A stretch of 64,000 nt of DNA from Petunia secreta (GCA_029990175.1 JARKIP010000065.1:1423501-1487500), one strand, 5' to 3'. Counted from the stretch's first letter, positions 1 to 12,882 are shown. Made by a program: numbers and translations. Notes: a model not told the origin generated them from the sequence alone.

Positions 1-1580
1 CAGGCAAAACCCACTCGAGACTTTGCCAGAAGCTTGGGAGAGGTTCAAAGGTTACTTGAGAAGGTGTCCCCATTATGGAATTCCTGATCAGATGCTGGAA
101 CAAAGAATTTATATGGGCATGAGTGATCAAATCAAGGAAAATTTGGATGCAGTTGCTGGAGGAGCATTCTTGAGCAAGATATTTGAGGAAGAAAAAATAC
201 TACTAGACATTATGGCTCAAAACTCAGGCTGTCCTAGAAGAGATGAATCTACTGGCTCAGGTACGAGGGCATTAGCTGCTGGTATTTCTTCTAGGATGGA
301 AGAACAGATGTTAAAGCTACAAACTATGCTTAATGTAGTGGTAAAACAATTCAATGAGAACATGCTAAAACCTGTTAACCAAGTAGATAGAAGGGCTCAA
401 ACCCAAGTTTCTGAACCTGGTGATTTTTCTGATGCTGATTTTTTGGTCATACTGAAGATCTGTACTTCCTGTATTATGGGCAACGCCAGCAATACAATCA
501 GTAGGGTCAATTTAGGCAGTGCAACAAGCAACTTTACCCCGGTAGCAGGCGAATGATATAGTCGAGATCAAGACTATGACGCAAGCTATGATGGGATTTA
601 AGAAGCAGCTGCAAGACCAAGTGGCAGCGCATGGCACTGCAATAAAGGGTATAGAGACGAGGTGGGGACAACTGTCCCTAGCTTTACATAATAGACCCCC
701 AAGGTGCTTTGTCGGGTGACACTGTGGTGAATCTTAAGGATCCAAATTCTTATCAATTGATGGCAGTCACTTTGAGAAATGGTTGAGACTTGGACAAGGT
801 GCAAGAATTAGCGAAAGAGAAAGAGACCACTTTAAAACCTGTTCCTTGTACTGAGAAGAAAATTGCCAAAGAACCTACTAAAGACACTGAGAAGGTGGTT
901 GAATAAGCTAAAGTGTCAAAGGAGCAGAACTTCAAGGAAAAAATACCACCATCTCATTTTCCTAGAAGGTTGGCAAAGCAATAAAAAGATTTAATGTGTA
1001 ATAAGCTTTTTGATTTGTTGAAATAATTGAAGCTTGCTATGCCTTTCATGGAGGTTATGCGAGAGGTACCTGGATATGCTAAATTGTTAAAAGATCTTCT
1101 GTCTAAGAAGGTTGACTTTAATGAGGTAGAGATGGTCGAGCTGAATAAGGTGCGCAGTATTGTAATCACAAAGCTTGTAGCTAAAAAGAAGCAAGATCCT
1201 GGTAGTTTTACAGTCTCGTGCTTTATTGGTGATCTCACAATTGTTAAGGCCTTATGTGATTCTGGTGCAAGCATTAATTTGATGCCGCTAGAAGTGTACA
1301 ACAAGCTAGGTCTGACTAGTATGAGAGAGACTTCAATGTGAATCCAGCTGGCAGATATGAGGCAAAGGTACCCTATTGGAATAGTTGAGGATGTACTTGT
1401 GCATATGGGTAGTTTCATGTTTCCAGTAGATTTTATGGTTCTTGATTGTCCCGTTGATAAATATTTTCCAATTATATTAGGCTGTCCATTCCTGGCTACT
1501 GGTAGAGCAGTGATTGTTGTTGACAAGGGAAAGATGACCTTGAAGATGTATGATGAAGAAATAGCTATTGTCATTGGCAA
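1..1580 (+). pseudogene. Athila gag-protease, degenerate
   Basis: An open stretch from 23 to 556 begins with the retrotransposon gag motif AWERFKGYLRRCPHYGIPD, typical of Athila/Tat capsid domains. Frame remnants continue to about 1020, including a TRWGQLSLALHNRP block like the Athila 'MGQMANALNNRP' region and an IPPSHFPRRLAKQ block, with several stops and frame changes. From 1027 a retroviral-type aspartic protease is readable. It has the active-site triad in ALCDSGASINLMPL, an ILGCPFLATGRA C-terminal motif, and an in-frame TGA at 1339-1341 between the two halves. The real start lies outside the window. A CACTA transposon interrupts the coding sequence after 1580. The frame would continue for about 20 codons beyond the insertion and end at a TGA near 8312. 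Family assignment is firm; the gene is inactive. Confidence 0.85.
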
Positions 1581-1596
1581 CACTACAAGAAATCTG
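1581..1596 (+). repeat. CACTA left terminal inverted repeat
   Basis: CACTACAAGAAATCTG, paired with the inverted copy at 8222-8237 with few mismatches. The 3-bp direct repeat CAA precedes it at 1578-1580. Confidence 0.93.
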
Positions 1597-1965
1597 CCTT
1601 ATAGTGGCGACTTTACCGAAAGTCGCCACTAAAAACTTTTTGTGGCGGCTTAAAGGTTGCTACACTTCAAGCCGTAACTGAATGTTTTTAGTGGCGTCTA
1701 CCACTGGTTGCCACTGAAAGTTGTCATTTGTAGCGATATTAATTGCTACTAAAAGTAAATGTTGATGCAACAAAAGATGTTTAAGTTTTTGGTTGTTGCC
1801 ACTATACAATAACTTTTAGTGGCACTTAAATTGCCAAAAAAAATACACTATCAGTGGCAACTTCTCTTTGCCACACTAGTTTGATCTTTTTTTGGCAAAC
1901 TTGGTTGCAACAAATAATTATTATTTTGTGACAAGGTCAGTCACCACTAAAATAGGTTTTCTCAA
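1597..1965. repeat. CACTA left subterminal repeat region
   Basis: Many short direct and inverted copies of a 'gtggcgac / gtcgccac / gttgccac' motif, with 'tttttagtggc' spacers. The mirror-image region is 7980-8221. Such clusters are the expected binding array for the CACTA regulatory/transposition protein. No gene is present. Confidence 0.75.
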
Positions 1966-2260
1966 ACTACTATATAATTACAATAATCCAAAATGGCAGC
2001 CCTTTTTCATAAATTGATATGTGATAGATTTCTATCAATTGTGCACAATATTAAAAGTATACATTTCAACAGAATGCCGAAAACACAAATAAAGACAGTA
2101 ATTTAACTACTTTCATTACCAAAAGGATTACTTATAATATACTACATAAAATTTCCCTGTTTATTGTCGTTGTATCCATATACACGACCAAGAAACAAAA
2201 TACTATGTGCCTTCAAAAAATTTAGTGACTTGTACACATATGTATATATTAAAAAAAGTA

Positions 2261-2534
2261 CTCTTTCTGTCCCAATTTATGTGTCATATTTTCCTTTTTG
2301 GTCTGTCCCAAAAAGAATGTCACATTTCCTTATTTGTCAGCTATTTAATGTACTATCTCTATTTTACCCCTATTGGGCCCTACTTCTTTTATTAGCCACA
2401 AACAATTTTTTGATTACTACAATCTTCTCTCTCTTACTTTTTCAAGGGTAAATTTGCACATTTACAAAGTCAACTTCTATTTCGTAAACTCCGTGTCAAG
2501 TCAAACAACGCCACATAAATTGGGACAGAGGGAG
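2261..2534. mobile_element. Stowaway-type MITE (Tc1/mariner, non-autonomous)
   Basis: Begins CTCTTTCTGTCCCAATTTAT and ends ATAAATTGGGACAGAGGGAG, an imperfect terminal inverted repeat, with TA on each side (2259-2260 and 2535-2536). The length of 274 bp, the CTCCCTCYGTCCC-like terminus and the TA target duplication fit Stowaway. It is nested inside the CACTA element and has no coding capacity; open frames across it (for example 2164-2451) are chance. Confidence 0.88.
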
Positions 2535-4097
2535 TAAAATATTATGTGTACTCAAGCCTCTTGGACGATGCCAACTGTGATTGGCTTAGAAGAATTCTCA
2601 CTATTATCAAGAAAAAACAACATAGATTCACTCTGATAATTCTAATAATTTAATGCATGTAGTATAAAAGACCACTGTAAGAGTAAAAGATTACAAAACT
2701 TATTTAAGATAGCAAAGTAATAACTAAACAATGACAGGATAGTACATAAACACTACTATTTTATCCTTCAATTCAATGCTTGAAGTAGTAAAAGAATAGA
2801 TCTTGATGAGTTACTATTGAGCAAACTATTTTGTTTCTTTAATTATATACAGTATACGAAACACCTAAAGACATTGATATCCAGAAAAGGCATACTAAAG
2901 CTTAATGGGCACAACGTATGAATTCGACAGGATGCTTTAGTTAATTACATTTCAAGTCAAGATCTCATGGTCTGAATATATCACGAAATCACCAAATTGA
3001 TAACAATACTCTTAAGAAATCTAGGACATAAGCAAAGATAAACAAATAAAACATTGCTCCTATATGCAAAGCATTTGGCAGAACTTAGGAAAACTTATCA
3101 TGCGTGGGAGCCTTTAAACTTCTTTTAAGCACATCACTTCACTATTATCTGAATTTTGCCAGCTGAAGCTCTACTTCACCTCACTGACCAATATACTCTA
3201 CGTGGCTACAAATTTGATGTCTCTACTTCATACTCAACTGATAAAAAAATCAGTTTGTGTCATTATTTGTTCATTCTGTCATTTTCTCTATATTTTCTTA
3301 TCATTTTTTTCTTATATTTTCGGAGGGGAAGGGAGATATGTAAACACATTTCTGGAGTAAAGACACAAAAAAGAAAGGGATAAAACACATAATATCAATC
3401 AAAAAACTAGAAAGCTGGTATTATTGCACATATGAATTGACAACATCATACATTCTAGTACAAAAAAACATCTTACTTGCTATGTAGAAATACTGCCATG
3501 TAAGATATGCAGAAAGGGATGCCCATTGAAGTTATCATCAAATTAATGAATTAATTTCAAGATATTAAGGCTATCTAGTGTTAGGTTATGAAGAAAGATG
3601 AAAATAAGTAGGAGTGAGGGTTGGAGAACATAGAGCAAATGAAAAGAATTTACCACTTGCCTAGCAATTAGTGCACAAATTAAAAGCTATAAAATATTTT
3701 TTCGGAATCAAGCTTAAAATACCAAAAGTAGTAATTCAGATTAGTGGCGAATTACCCATGTTTAGACATTTCCACTCATCAATCACACAATACATTATAT
3801 TAAGAGCCGGAATCGTGATTGCCACACTTATCCAGAACTTACTACCCACCCATTTTTAGTGTGAAATGACCACACTTCAAATTAATATAAGTTTAGAATC
3901 GATCTATATCAGCAGAAAACTCAAACAATCTTACATCTATTAGCTAAATTAAAATTTAGACCCAAAAGAAATAAAGCCAATCTAATGTGAAAAATAATAT
4001 ATACTTATTGCATTCCGCTCATGAAGAATTGTCGAGAAGGAAAGAAGAATTTCCAAGAATGAAGGATAAGTACAAAAACAAAGTACGTGTTGCACTC
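2535..4097. other. CACTA noncoding interior, no gene seen
   Basis: AT-rich sequence between the MITE and the 3' end of the TNP1-like gene. No open frame with recognisable similarity, RNA gene or array was found. Confidence 0.6.
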
Positions 4098-6011
4098 TAC
4101 CTGAAAGTAGCAAAATGTTCTTGAATTTTCTTGTTCACTTCTACCTGGATCCTCTTGTCTGCTTCTTGATTCACGTATTCACGCTCTTCTTCCAACTTTC
4201 TTGCAACTCGTCTTTCATATTTCTTTTCAACTCAGCAGACATTTGTTCATGTTCTTCTTGTAACTTCTGATCCATCTTGGATTGTATCTCTTGACTCACA
4301 ATTTCCATGGCAGAAGACGCACTGACCTCTAAGTTTGCTTGTTTCATGCGCCTCTTTGTGGGAGACTTCTTTCCGTATCTTTTTCCACGAACATAGCCTG
4401 TTCTCTCACCAAGAACAGAGGCTAAAATCTCATCTCGAGCTACGGAATGTTCGATCTCTTCAGATTGCTGCTGAACGACACCTTTTCGGAGTTGGCCCTA
4501 CAATTATGCATAATCATTTATATCCAAACATATTAGAACATATAGAAAGAAGATAATAAGGAAGTGAGTTTAGAAATTTATATGAACTTGTTGGGACTGT
4601 GGATCTGCCCACACGACTTATTCTTTATCATTTTTATGTGTATGTTGGATCTCCCAAACTCTATCTGGTGTGTCCTTTTATCTAGTTTGAGTATTTCTCT
4701 GCAATATCATTCAATATTAAAAACATGCATAAGAAAGTAACATTTTCAGTGTAAATAACAAGACATATATGTTATACTAGGAGAATAAATTTATTTTCAC
4801 CATAGATTCCTCTACTTCTACGAAAGACCTTGTACCACATGTATGCCTAGTCATTCGATTTTCTCTGTTTTTTTACCTCTCTCACTTACAGCCTGCATTA
4901 AGTCAACAATTTAATAAATTATTTTTCAATGTGTAATTTACTAAACAATGTTTGTTAAGTTACCTTGAAATTCTCACTTCCAAAATAATCGACCAAATAT
5001 TTTCGGTCCTCAAGCTCAACATCTTCAGGTCGATGAGACAATCTCTCAGCATTAGTGTTGTAGCGAGAATAGTGAGTGCTTAATCGATTTTTCCACATTC
5101 TAAAAAGCCTTTGCATGGTGCTGATCACAAAGGCTTGTAGCACATGCTCTCTCATACTGTTACTAACTTCAAATTTATCCTGAACACATATGAGACATTA
5201 TGTTTGATATTGCAACCACCTAAATAAACCAATTAATCAAAATTCAATGAGATATAAAACGTAGAAATTACCTTGACCTTGAACCACATTGCTTCACCGT
5301 ATTTCAAAACAATCACTTGCCAATCCCCATCTCGGAACGAGATAGTGCTCCTCATGATCAAACCACAGTAATTAACAATATCTCTAGCCCCATAACCTAC
5401 TGCTCTGTCAGTGTCATATGGAATATTAACTGTGACTTTGGTGCCACACTTGGTTTTAATATCTACAATTTTAGATTTATATTTCCCTCTTTTTCTCTTT
5501 TTATTACTGCATGCAGCTGCAAGCCAAATAAAGTAATGCCAACTTCATACAGGAAACACCTTTACTGAACATTTTCATACTAGAAAATCCTACTTTCTTA
5601 ATTTCGTAATGAAGATGATGAAGAACTTGTCATTTTCAAAATAGAAAACTAACTCGTACGACCATCTTCAATCTCTAGAAAGGAATTTACACTTTGAATT
5701 CTTGATGACTGTGACTCACTAGGTCCTCGACAAGGACATGATTATCCTGTCTCTAGGACCTATTACTAAATATTTTTCTACCAGATAATTCTACTTTCTT
5801 AATTTCGTAATGAAGATTATGAAGAACTCGTTATTTCCAAAATAGTAAACTAACATGCACCACCATTTTCCACCACTAGAAAGGGATTTACACTTTGAAT
5901 TCTTGATGACTCACTAGGTTCTTGATGAGGACATGATTGTCCTGTCTCTAGTGTAGGTCCTTGATGAGGAATGGATTGTCCAGACTCTAGAGCTGGTTCA
6001 AGTAGTTCCAT
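4098..6011 (-). pseudogene. TNP1-like CACTA protein (plant transposase Ptta/En/Spm, Transposase_24 family), spliced, frameshifted
   Basis: At least three exons on the - strand join with GT-AG borders. Exon 5516-5272 contains GARDIVNYCGLIMRSTISF and ends in ALWFKVK-like GEAMWFKVK. Exon 5180-4964 contains AERLSHRPEDVELEDRKYL and VDYFGSENFK. Exon 4497-4098 contains the family signature ILASVLGERTGYVRGKRYG, followed by a charged coiled coil ending at TAG 4098-4100. A putative first exon starts at ATG 6011. The last exon needs a frame change near 4219 to keep the coiled coil (reading VARKLEEEREYVNQEADK), so it carries a frameshift. In CACTA elements this protein accompanies TNP2 and binds the subterminal repeats. 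The family call is strong; exon 1 is weak. Confidence 0.85.
5590..5960. repeat. Tandem duplication, about 200 bp period, within the CACTA element
   Basis: 'ctactttcttaatttcgtaa' begins at 5590 and again at 5791, and the similarity continues through 'acactttgaattcttgatga' to 'cctgtctcta' in both copies, with scattered differences. The duplicated segment includes a candidate exon of the TNP1-like gene that reads a repeated GQS.PHQ-type peptide on the - strand. Confidence 0.8.
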
Positions 6012-6427
6012 GTCCTTGATTAAAGAATGATATTACTATAGTAAAACGACGTCATTGAAAATTTCCTACAAGATCACATAAAACTTATTGTTATATGTTA
6101 TTAATGAGAGGTAAATATACAATAAGGTAGGTAAACCGTTCACCAAGTTTTGGGAAATAGAAAAAAAATTTCACATGTCAATCTAGTAATGAAAAAAGAA
6201 CATGCAAAGAAGTTTACAGATTTAGTCGCAACAAGAAAATCAGCTAGGTAAAAAGATATATATAAATAATTACAATAAGTTAGTGCTTCAGGCAATATTA
6301 CAAGGTCTATTAATCAGCTAGTTTGCACCAAAAAGCCATCAAAATAATGCATCTATGTTTAAGGCTTCATATCATTCTATTGTGGCCTTCAAACAATCTG
6401 CAATTCAAGTCCTTTGCTTCTTTGTAT

Positions 6428-6801
6428 TCATGAGAGATTTCTAATTTTCATCAACTCTTCTTCACTTTCAATTTCTCGCGTGTATTCCCTACATTTTGAC
6501 ATTGGATTCAATTAAGACAATGTACTATGTAACTGAACTATTTCAGTATGAAACTATTTAGCAATTGATATGAGACTTACTCCATGAATGCTAAAACCTC
6601 TTCATAATTTTGAAGCACATATGAACCTTTTGGACAAGCTTTGTTGCAAATATAAGACTTAGGTGTTCGCAAATACCTATGTAAAAATAACTCACTAATA
6701 TAACGTATGATATTCTAAAGGTAAGGAATTAGAATTATAGAACACACTTACCTCTCAATAGGGTACATCCACCGATAGTGAATTTGTCCACCAAAGAACG
6801 C
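6428..6801 (-). pseudogene. TNP2 C-terminal remnant (DUF4218), three exons
   Basis: Exon 6801-6752 reads FGGQIHYRWMYPIER, exon 6676-6581 reads YLRTPKSYICNKACPKGSY, and exon 6488-6428 reads YTREIESEEELMKIRNLS to a TGA stop. The reading frame is kept across both introns, and each intron has GT...AG ends. Together they match the DUF4218 part of CACTA TNP2 transposases, where the consensus is GGPVQYRWMYPIERYLG..KSYVRN. The N-terminal zinc finger and the catalytic Transposase_21 domain expected to the right (6810-7970) are absent: that stretch is AT-rich and closed in all frames. This is a 3' relic of the transposase gene, not a working enzyme. Confidence 0.85.
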
Positions 6802-6809
6802 TGGAGGAA

Positions 6810-7979
6810 AAGTAATTTAAAGTTTGCATAATGTGATAGCAATTTTAGCCTCAATACATTCCTATAGAATAGATGATATATATTATAGAAACATTTTTTC
6901 TAGAGTTTGAGTTTCTTTTTCGAATACTCTCTATGTCATTTTTTTTCTTGTTGCGTCTCAATAAGACAGCAACATGATCTCCATTTGTAGAGAAAATGGA
7001 ATATTTCACATTGAAAAATACAATGCAGTTTCAAGTTTGAATGTTGTTCTGAGTTTCAATAATATTCATCACGTTTCATTTTAAGTGTTGCTACCATTTT
7101 CCTCATTGCAAGTGAAAATATACAACTTCTACATTTTATAGTTATGCAAGGAAATAAAGATATGATACTCTCTCATAAGCTTTATAATGAAAACACTCTC
7201 GTGATATTATCTATTGCTTGAAGGGAACCTGAAAACTATCCCCTAAACAATTTATCTACTAATGTTCAAATAAACTAGAAATAAAGAAGATGTCCAAAAT
7301 GTAAATGCAGAGACCTCCAAGTTAACTAAAGCAGGTACTCCATTATTTTTAAAAAGACTGAACAATAACAAAACTCAACCAAATAAACTATATGAGTAAA
7401 TGCATCTTACTTGTCGCTCTAAAAATTTTACTTTTAACCGAGACATATAATAGTTCGACAAATTTCTAATTCAGATTTACTCATGAAAAACTAGAAATAT
7501 TTTATATTAAATGACCAAATTAACTAAATCAGAGCAAAAATTAAAGATAATATAAAAGAATCAAGCAAGTAATCACACTAAAAACACCAAAAGGTCTAGA
7601 AGTTTAAAAAAAATGGCTAGCTAACTACCGATTTTGCTAAAGACAAAGATAGTAGAGAACTTCACCAACTCCTCACCACCAATAGGGCTATAGATTATTC
7701 CCGTAGATTTACAATTGTGTTATAGAAATAGGATGCAGATCTGCAACATCATATAAGAAATCATCATTCTTTTTAATTACATGTACCTGATGGAGTGAGA
7801 AATTAGTAAAGATGTGAAATCTTCTATTAGGTTATTTGGGTCTAAGATGATTGGAGTGAGATTTTTGGAGGAGAAGCCAATAGCTTATAGGTACAATGAG
7901 ATACGTTTTCTTTTTGTGTTTACAGGGCGTTTATTTATATAAAAAAGTTAATTTTTTAAATAAAAATTAAATAATGAAG
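6810..7979. other. CACTA interior where the TNP2 catalytic region would be; no coding sequence seen
   Basis: AT-rich, with stops in all frames. An autonomous element should carry the DDE/D transposase domain here, so this is either a large internal deletion or replaced filler DNA. Confidence 0.6.
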
Positions 7980-8221
7980 CTTTATAGTGGCGGTGTAGTC
8001 GCCACAAATTTTTTTAGTAGCGACTTTCTTAAAGTTGCCACAAAAAGCTTTGAGCCAAAAAATTTATCTCCACAGGAACTAAAATTTTTCACGTATTAGT
8101 AGCAATCCTAGAAGAATCGTCACTAAAAATATGCATATTGTGGCAACTAGATTAGTCGCCACAAATAATGAGCTTTTTGTAGCAATATTCAATGTCGCCA
8201 CTGAAAACCGCCACTGAAAGT

Positions 8222-8237
8222 CTGATTTCTTGTAATG
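8222..8237 (-). repeat. CACTA right terminal inverted repeat
   Basis: In reverse complement it reads CATTACAAGAAATCAG. The terminal five bases are CATTA instead of CACTA, a single transition. The target duplication CAA follows at 8238-8240. Confidence 0.93.
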
Positions 8238-8240
8238 CAA

Positions 8241-10167
8241 ATTGCTGAAGGGATATTTTGATTATGTGAATTGTTCGTATGTGCATAGATGCAAGCCTGG
8301 ATGAGCCATGAGTAGAGTGAAGTGAAGTCGTACCATGACTATAACTAAGGAGCTTCTCGGAAGGCAACCCATGATTGTAATTGTATACAAATAAAAAAAA
8401 TGAAATAAATGAAAAATTAAAAATACAAAAAAAAAAAGTTATCTTTTGAAGGATATTACTTAGTGAGTTTCTTTGTTTTGCAGGTTTCGACTGGTTTGAA
8501 ACTATAGGATGCTTGCAACCTCGTAGGATAGGATGAAGATGTCCTGCTTGGAGGAGTCTAAGTACCTCATTCCTTAAAGAAACTCACAAGAATGTTCTTC
8601 GGGCTTAGATCCACAGGGAGTTTCTCTATCACCCTTAGTTTTATTTTTAATGCATTGAGGGCAATGCCTGATTTTAAGTGTAGGGTGGGAGTCTTCCTAT
8701 TTATGCTAATAATCCCCTTTTATTTTTTTTTTGTGCATCGGTTCTTTTTTAAAGGAAGTAGTTTGAAGCGGGTGTATGTAGTTTTTTTTTGGATTAAAAT
8801 ATAGTGAATGAATGGGAGAGTCTTAGCTCCACTTTGACTAGTTTTATATAGATACTTATTGGGGCATGTGAACTTCATACATGTATTCTGTTAGGATCTA
8901 TTTTGCCTTGAGAAATGTTGAGTGCATTATTTGAAGCCTATGATCATGTTGTTGACTCTAGATTATCTTGAGAGGTTTTTTGTATTTACTTTGTTTTAGA
9001 GCGCTAATTGAGCCATTTTGAGTAGGTTATGTGCCATGTGTTAGTGAGGATTCTATTTTATCCATGTTTAATACTTGACATTTATAACTTGCACGGTGTG
9101 TGTGCAAAGCAAAATGAGAAATTTGTTTGGTTAGGAAGTGATATAGACATTCCTTTTATAGCCAATTTATTTGAAGTTTAGAGTAAGATGTTTACCAGTG
9201 AAAATTTGACCTTGGTTAATCTTTTGAGCCTATAGCCTTTTCTTTGATAACCGTTGGGATTCCTGTTTCTTGTGCTAAATATCTGTTAGTGTTGCTTGTG
9301 GTGTTATGAGACTAAAAGGCTAGTTAATGAAGTGCGAAAATTGTTGTTGTTAGAGGAAGACAAAGGGTGATTTAGGGAGATGCTATTTGGAGGGATTTAC
9401 TAAAAAAAAAAAAAAAGAGCTTGGAATATTGTGCTGTAAATGAAATATGGATTGAATGAAAAATTGTGTTTGAAAGATAGAAGAAAATAAAGAGTAGTCC
9501 CGTTCATTAGCTCATACATTTGCTTTAAGAAAAATGTTGGTAAAAGTTTACTCAGTGCTAGTAAAAGAAGGAATGGTTGGGAGGAAAAATACTTGAATTA
9601 ATTGTGGTGTATTAAATTGCTTGTGGTGGTTAGTCACTATTACCTAAATATATTCTACCCATCCCATTACCTACATTACAACGAAAAGAAGTCCTAACTG
9701 ATGTTAGTCGAATAGATGGACATTACTTGAGTCCTATACTAAGGGGCAAGCTTATGGTACGTCTTGTGTTGCATGTAATTTTTTTTCTGAGAGTGAGTGT
9801 TTCATCTTTATGTGAACTTTTGTTCATGATCATTTCTTGTGTGAACTCCTTGGTAAACTTTGAATTGATTGTGAGAACACATGATTTACAAGAAGCGAGC
9901 TCTTTTATTAATCTCTTGAATAAAGTGAGTACTTGCATGGACATATTGGGTGAGTTTGGAGTTGATGTGGGATTGGAAGGTTGATTTGATGTACTTGATT
10001 GTTTTTAAATATTCTTGGCATGGATTTTGTGCGAATAAAGCATGATTAGAGCATATGCAACTTGTTAAGTGTCTGTATAAACCAAAGTCATTGTTGTAAG
10101 TTGTTTTAGTGTGTCTTGAGATAACGATATAAGCTGCTCGAGGACGAGAAAATATTTAAGTGTGGGG
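8241..10167 (+). other. Athila post-coding region and polypurine tract
   Basis: After the CACTA insertion the Athila frame closes near 8312 and a long noncoding region follows. It contains the element's characteristic boxes: 'ggaaggcaaccc' near 8360, 'gcattgagggcaatgcctg' near 8653 and 'gctcgaggacgagaaaat' near 10136. It ends in the polypurine tract 'aagtgtgggg' directly before the LTR. An env-like ORF, present in some Athila copies, is not seen. Short open frames (8592-8804, 9727-9984) show no domain. Confidence 0.7.
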
Positions 10168-10613
10168 TGTTGACACGAGGCTAGATGTTACTAATTTTAC
10201 TTTATTTTCGCCTCGTATTCATGCTTCCACTTGTGATAATTAATAGTACTTTGAACTAAATTTCTCTGATTTGGTATGTTTCATGTTGCAGGAATTATGT
10301 TGATGATATGGGGCATTTGTGGAGCAAAATTTATTAATATCAAGGATTTTGAAGTCTGAATAGAAGCTCGAGGGTCGTGCGAACGAGAGACGAATGAAAA
10401 ATGAATGAATCAGACGAAAAACCAGGCTGCACCTCGTGTTGCACTATGTGCAACCTGCCATGCACCCTTGTTTATCATGTAGCTTACGTTTTGGTCTAAA
10501 AGTGATCAGGCAAGGGGTTGCACGGATTTGCAATACGGCATGCAGCCCCGAAAAATGTTTAGTTTGATTTTTTATTGTTACTTCAAGGGTAGTTTTGTCG
10601 TGAAGTCCTACAC

Positions 10614-10621
10614 TATAAATA
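10614..10621 (+). promoter_or_regulatory. TATA box of Athila LTR
   Basis: TATAAATA in the context 'cctacactataaatacacc'. It sits about 450 bp into the LTR, at a plausible place for the RNA polymerase II promoter of the U3 region. Confidence 0.6.
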
Positions 10622-12882
10622 CACCTTGGAACCCAATTGGACCGGAATTTAAGGAAGAGAGAAGATCAAGATTCAAGGCTCTACTTCATCCATCTTATTG
10701 TGGTTTTGTATGCTTATAGTTATTTCTTGTCTTAGAATACAACTATGAGTGGCTGAATCACCCATTTTATGGTTGATTGAACCACTCCACATGCTTGGGT
10801 GATGATAATTATTATTTTATGATTAAACCTTGTTAATTCTTGCTATCTATGTTGTTTACGAATTTAATGCTAATTAATCGGTAGGATCCCCAATTAATTG
10901 TCCCCTTTATTTTTGTGATTACTAAGAATAGATTTATGAGTTAGGGTTAAACACATAGCAGTATTTCAATCTAAAACAAAGGCATTGCTTAGGTTGTCAA
11001 AATGGTGAATGATGACTGTTGACACCCAATTTTGTCCCTCTGTTTTTCGCAATTTGGCTATATTTAATTAAAATCTATAATAGTAATTTTCCAAACAAAA
11101 CTGCATTAGACAACATGCATTTACGTGCGTAATATTATTATTAATCCCCTATTTCTATAATATTTATTTAACTGTGATTATAATTACGTAATTGTATCTA
11201 TTTAGGCTATTTTCTAAAATACGCGTGCTATTTGTATAATTTAACGCATTACGATATTATTTAATAATTATTTGTGGCTATTTATATCCAGTTAGTATTA
11301 TTTCTGGTCATCTAAATTTATTTATAATTATTTACAAAAATTTCCTATTTTTATACTAATTATTTATATTTATGATTATTTTAATTAAATACTGGCCAAT
11401 TTGTTATTTTATAACTTATTTCCATTACACCTAGTCCTCGTCATCACCTTTTTGTCCATGTGTACGGCACCGCAGCCTACACCTCACTTATATACATTCC
11501 TAGCCTACGTACAACTCATCATAAGCATAGTACTACTCTCCAAAGCACGCGTACAACTCACTTCTGCACGCAGTACAACCCATCAAAGCCCCATTTTTCT
11601 TACACTTCAGCATATATAATTACACATATAACATCTACATACACACACGCGCGCCTACGTGGCAACATCTCAGCCGTCCATGTTTCTCATCCAATGGCCC
11701 CAATTAAATCTCTTATTTACATATCCACCCTCACACCCTTAACCCTAAATTCACTCTCACTCTCTCATTTTCCTAAATCAGCCGTCGCCCACCTTGGCTT
11801 CTCCTCTTCCTCCTTTCCCTAATTTTCAGTCCACATACACCCAAATCTCCACGCCAAGTCCGCCATCTCCTCCGCGACCCTTCTCCTCCTTCCTATCCCT
11901 GATTACACGGGGACAAATCTCCTTCTGTATTCCTCTTTTACCTCGTGGAATCCGGAATAGGAACAAGGAATTGGGTGCGAATCTCGTCAAATTCGGGCAT
12001 GACACACGCTGATTCATCACATACAAGGCAAGTAATTAACGATTCAAATGTTGAAAGCGAACAAGAACTGAATCGGGTCAGTCGTGACCCGACCCGATGT
12101 TGAAATAGGGTACTGTCTTTCCCTTTTTTTCTGTTTCTGTTTTAATTTCATTTTTTGTTCCTATACTGAAGTTATGAATCACATGCCTAATCCTATGCCT
12201 AATGTGTTCGTTTGTTTGGATTCAGTCACGCCGATTATTTACATACTACTTTATCACTTTAATATTCTTAGAATTAATCTATTGTCACTTAATCGTTTGG
12301 GCTGTTTTAAGCGTGAAATTGAGCGTCGAATGTGGCATTTGCCTCCCTGAATTTGCATTAGTTTAATTGAATCCGAAGTGTCTGCCTGTTTGATTGAGTT
12401 TTTGTTTAGAAATTCTGCTCCGGTTTGGTGATGTATACATTGGTTATGCTCTCTGTTAATCGAACATCTCTATGCATACCTATGTTCTATTGGATTCCTA
12501 AGATTAGAAGTATGTTAGTTGACTTGCTTTCTCATCTCCTGTCTGTGTGGTTATTGCAAATCTTACTGCCTAAGGCTTCCCTTTACATTAAGATCATGTT
12601 CAGACAACCCCTTTTTCTGTTAATAAGGATAAGATCCCTTATTTTTAGGTTGATTGATTAGTACACGTTTCTCTCCTTGATTTACTGATTTTCAAAAAAA
12701 AAAAAGGAAAACACTTCTGGACTTTTGAAATTCCAACGGATAGTAATTTCTTAGAAGATTGATATGTTATTAATACCCTACTATCATGGTCTTGGTTCTG
12801 AACTTTCCTTTTAAAACTTTTTACTGATTTTCTTTTCCTTTTTACAAACGGATTTTGAAATTCAAACAACTTTAGTTACAAC

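Larger units (their letters stand above)
1581..8237 (-). mobile_element. CACTA (En/Spm) DNA transposon, internally deleted
   Basis: The left terminus reads CACTACAAGAAATCTG and the right terminus, in reverse complement, reads CATTACAAGAAATCAG. Both ends are flanked by the 3-bp target duplication CAA (1578-1580 and 8238-8240), as expected for CACTA elements. Subterminal copies of 'agtggcgac' and 'gtcgccact' crowd 1600-1960 and 7980-8220; in this superfamily such repeats bind the TNPA-type protein. Genes read on the - strand: a C-terminal TNP2 piece (6428-6801), then a TNP1-like gene (about 6011-4098). The TNP2 catalytic domain is missing, so the element could move only with help from another copy. 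It inserted into an older Athila copy. Confidence 0.93.

Noticed and set aside
11460..12012. Overlapping + strand ORFs rich in Ser/Thr/Pro and His/Thr
   Set aside because: They lie in the solo LTR leader-like region, overlap each other and a - strand ORF, and have no domain.
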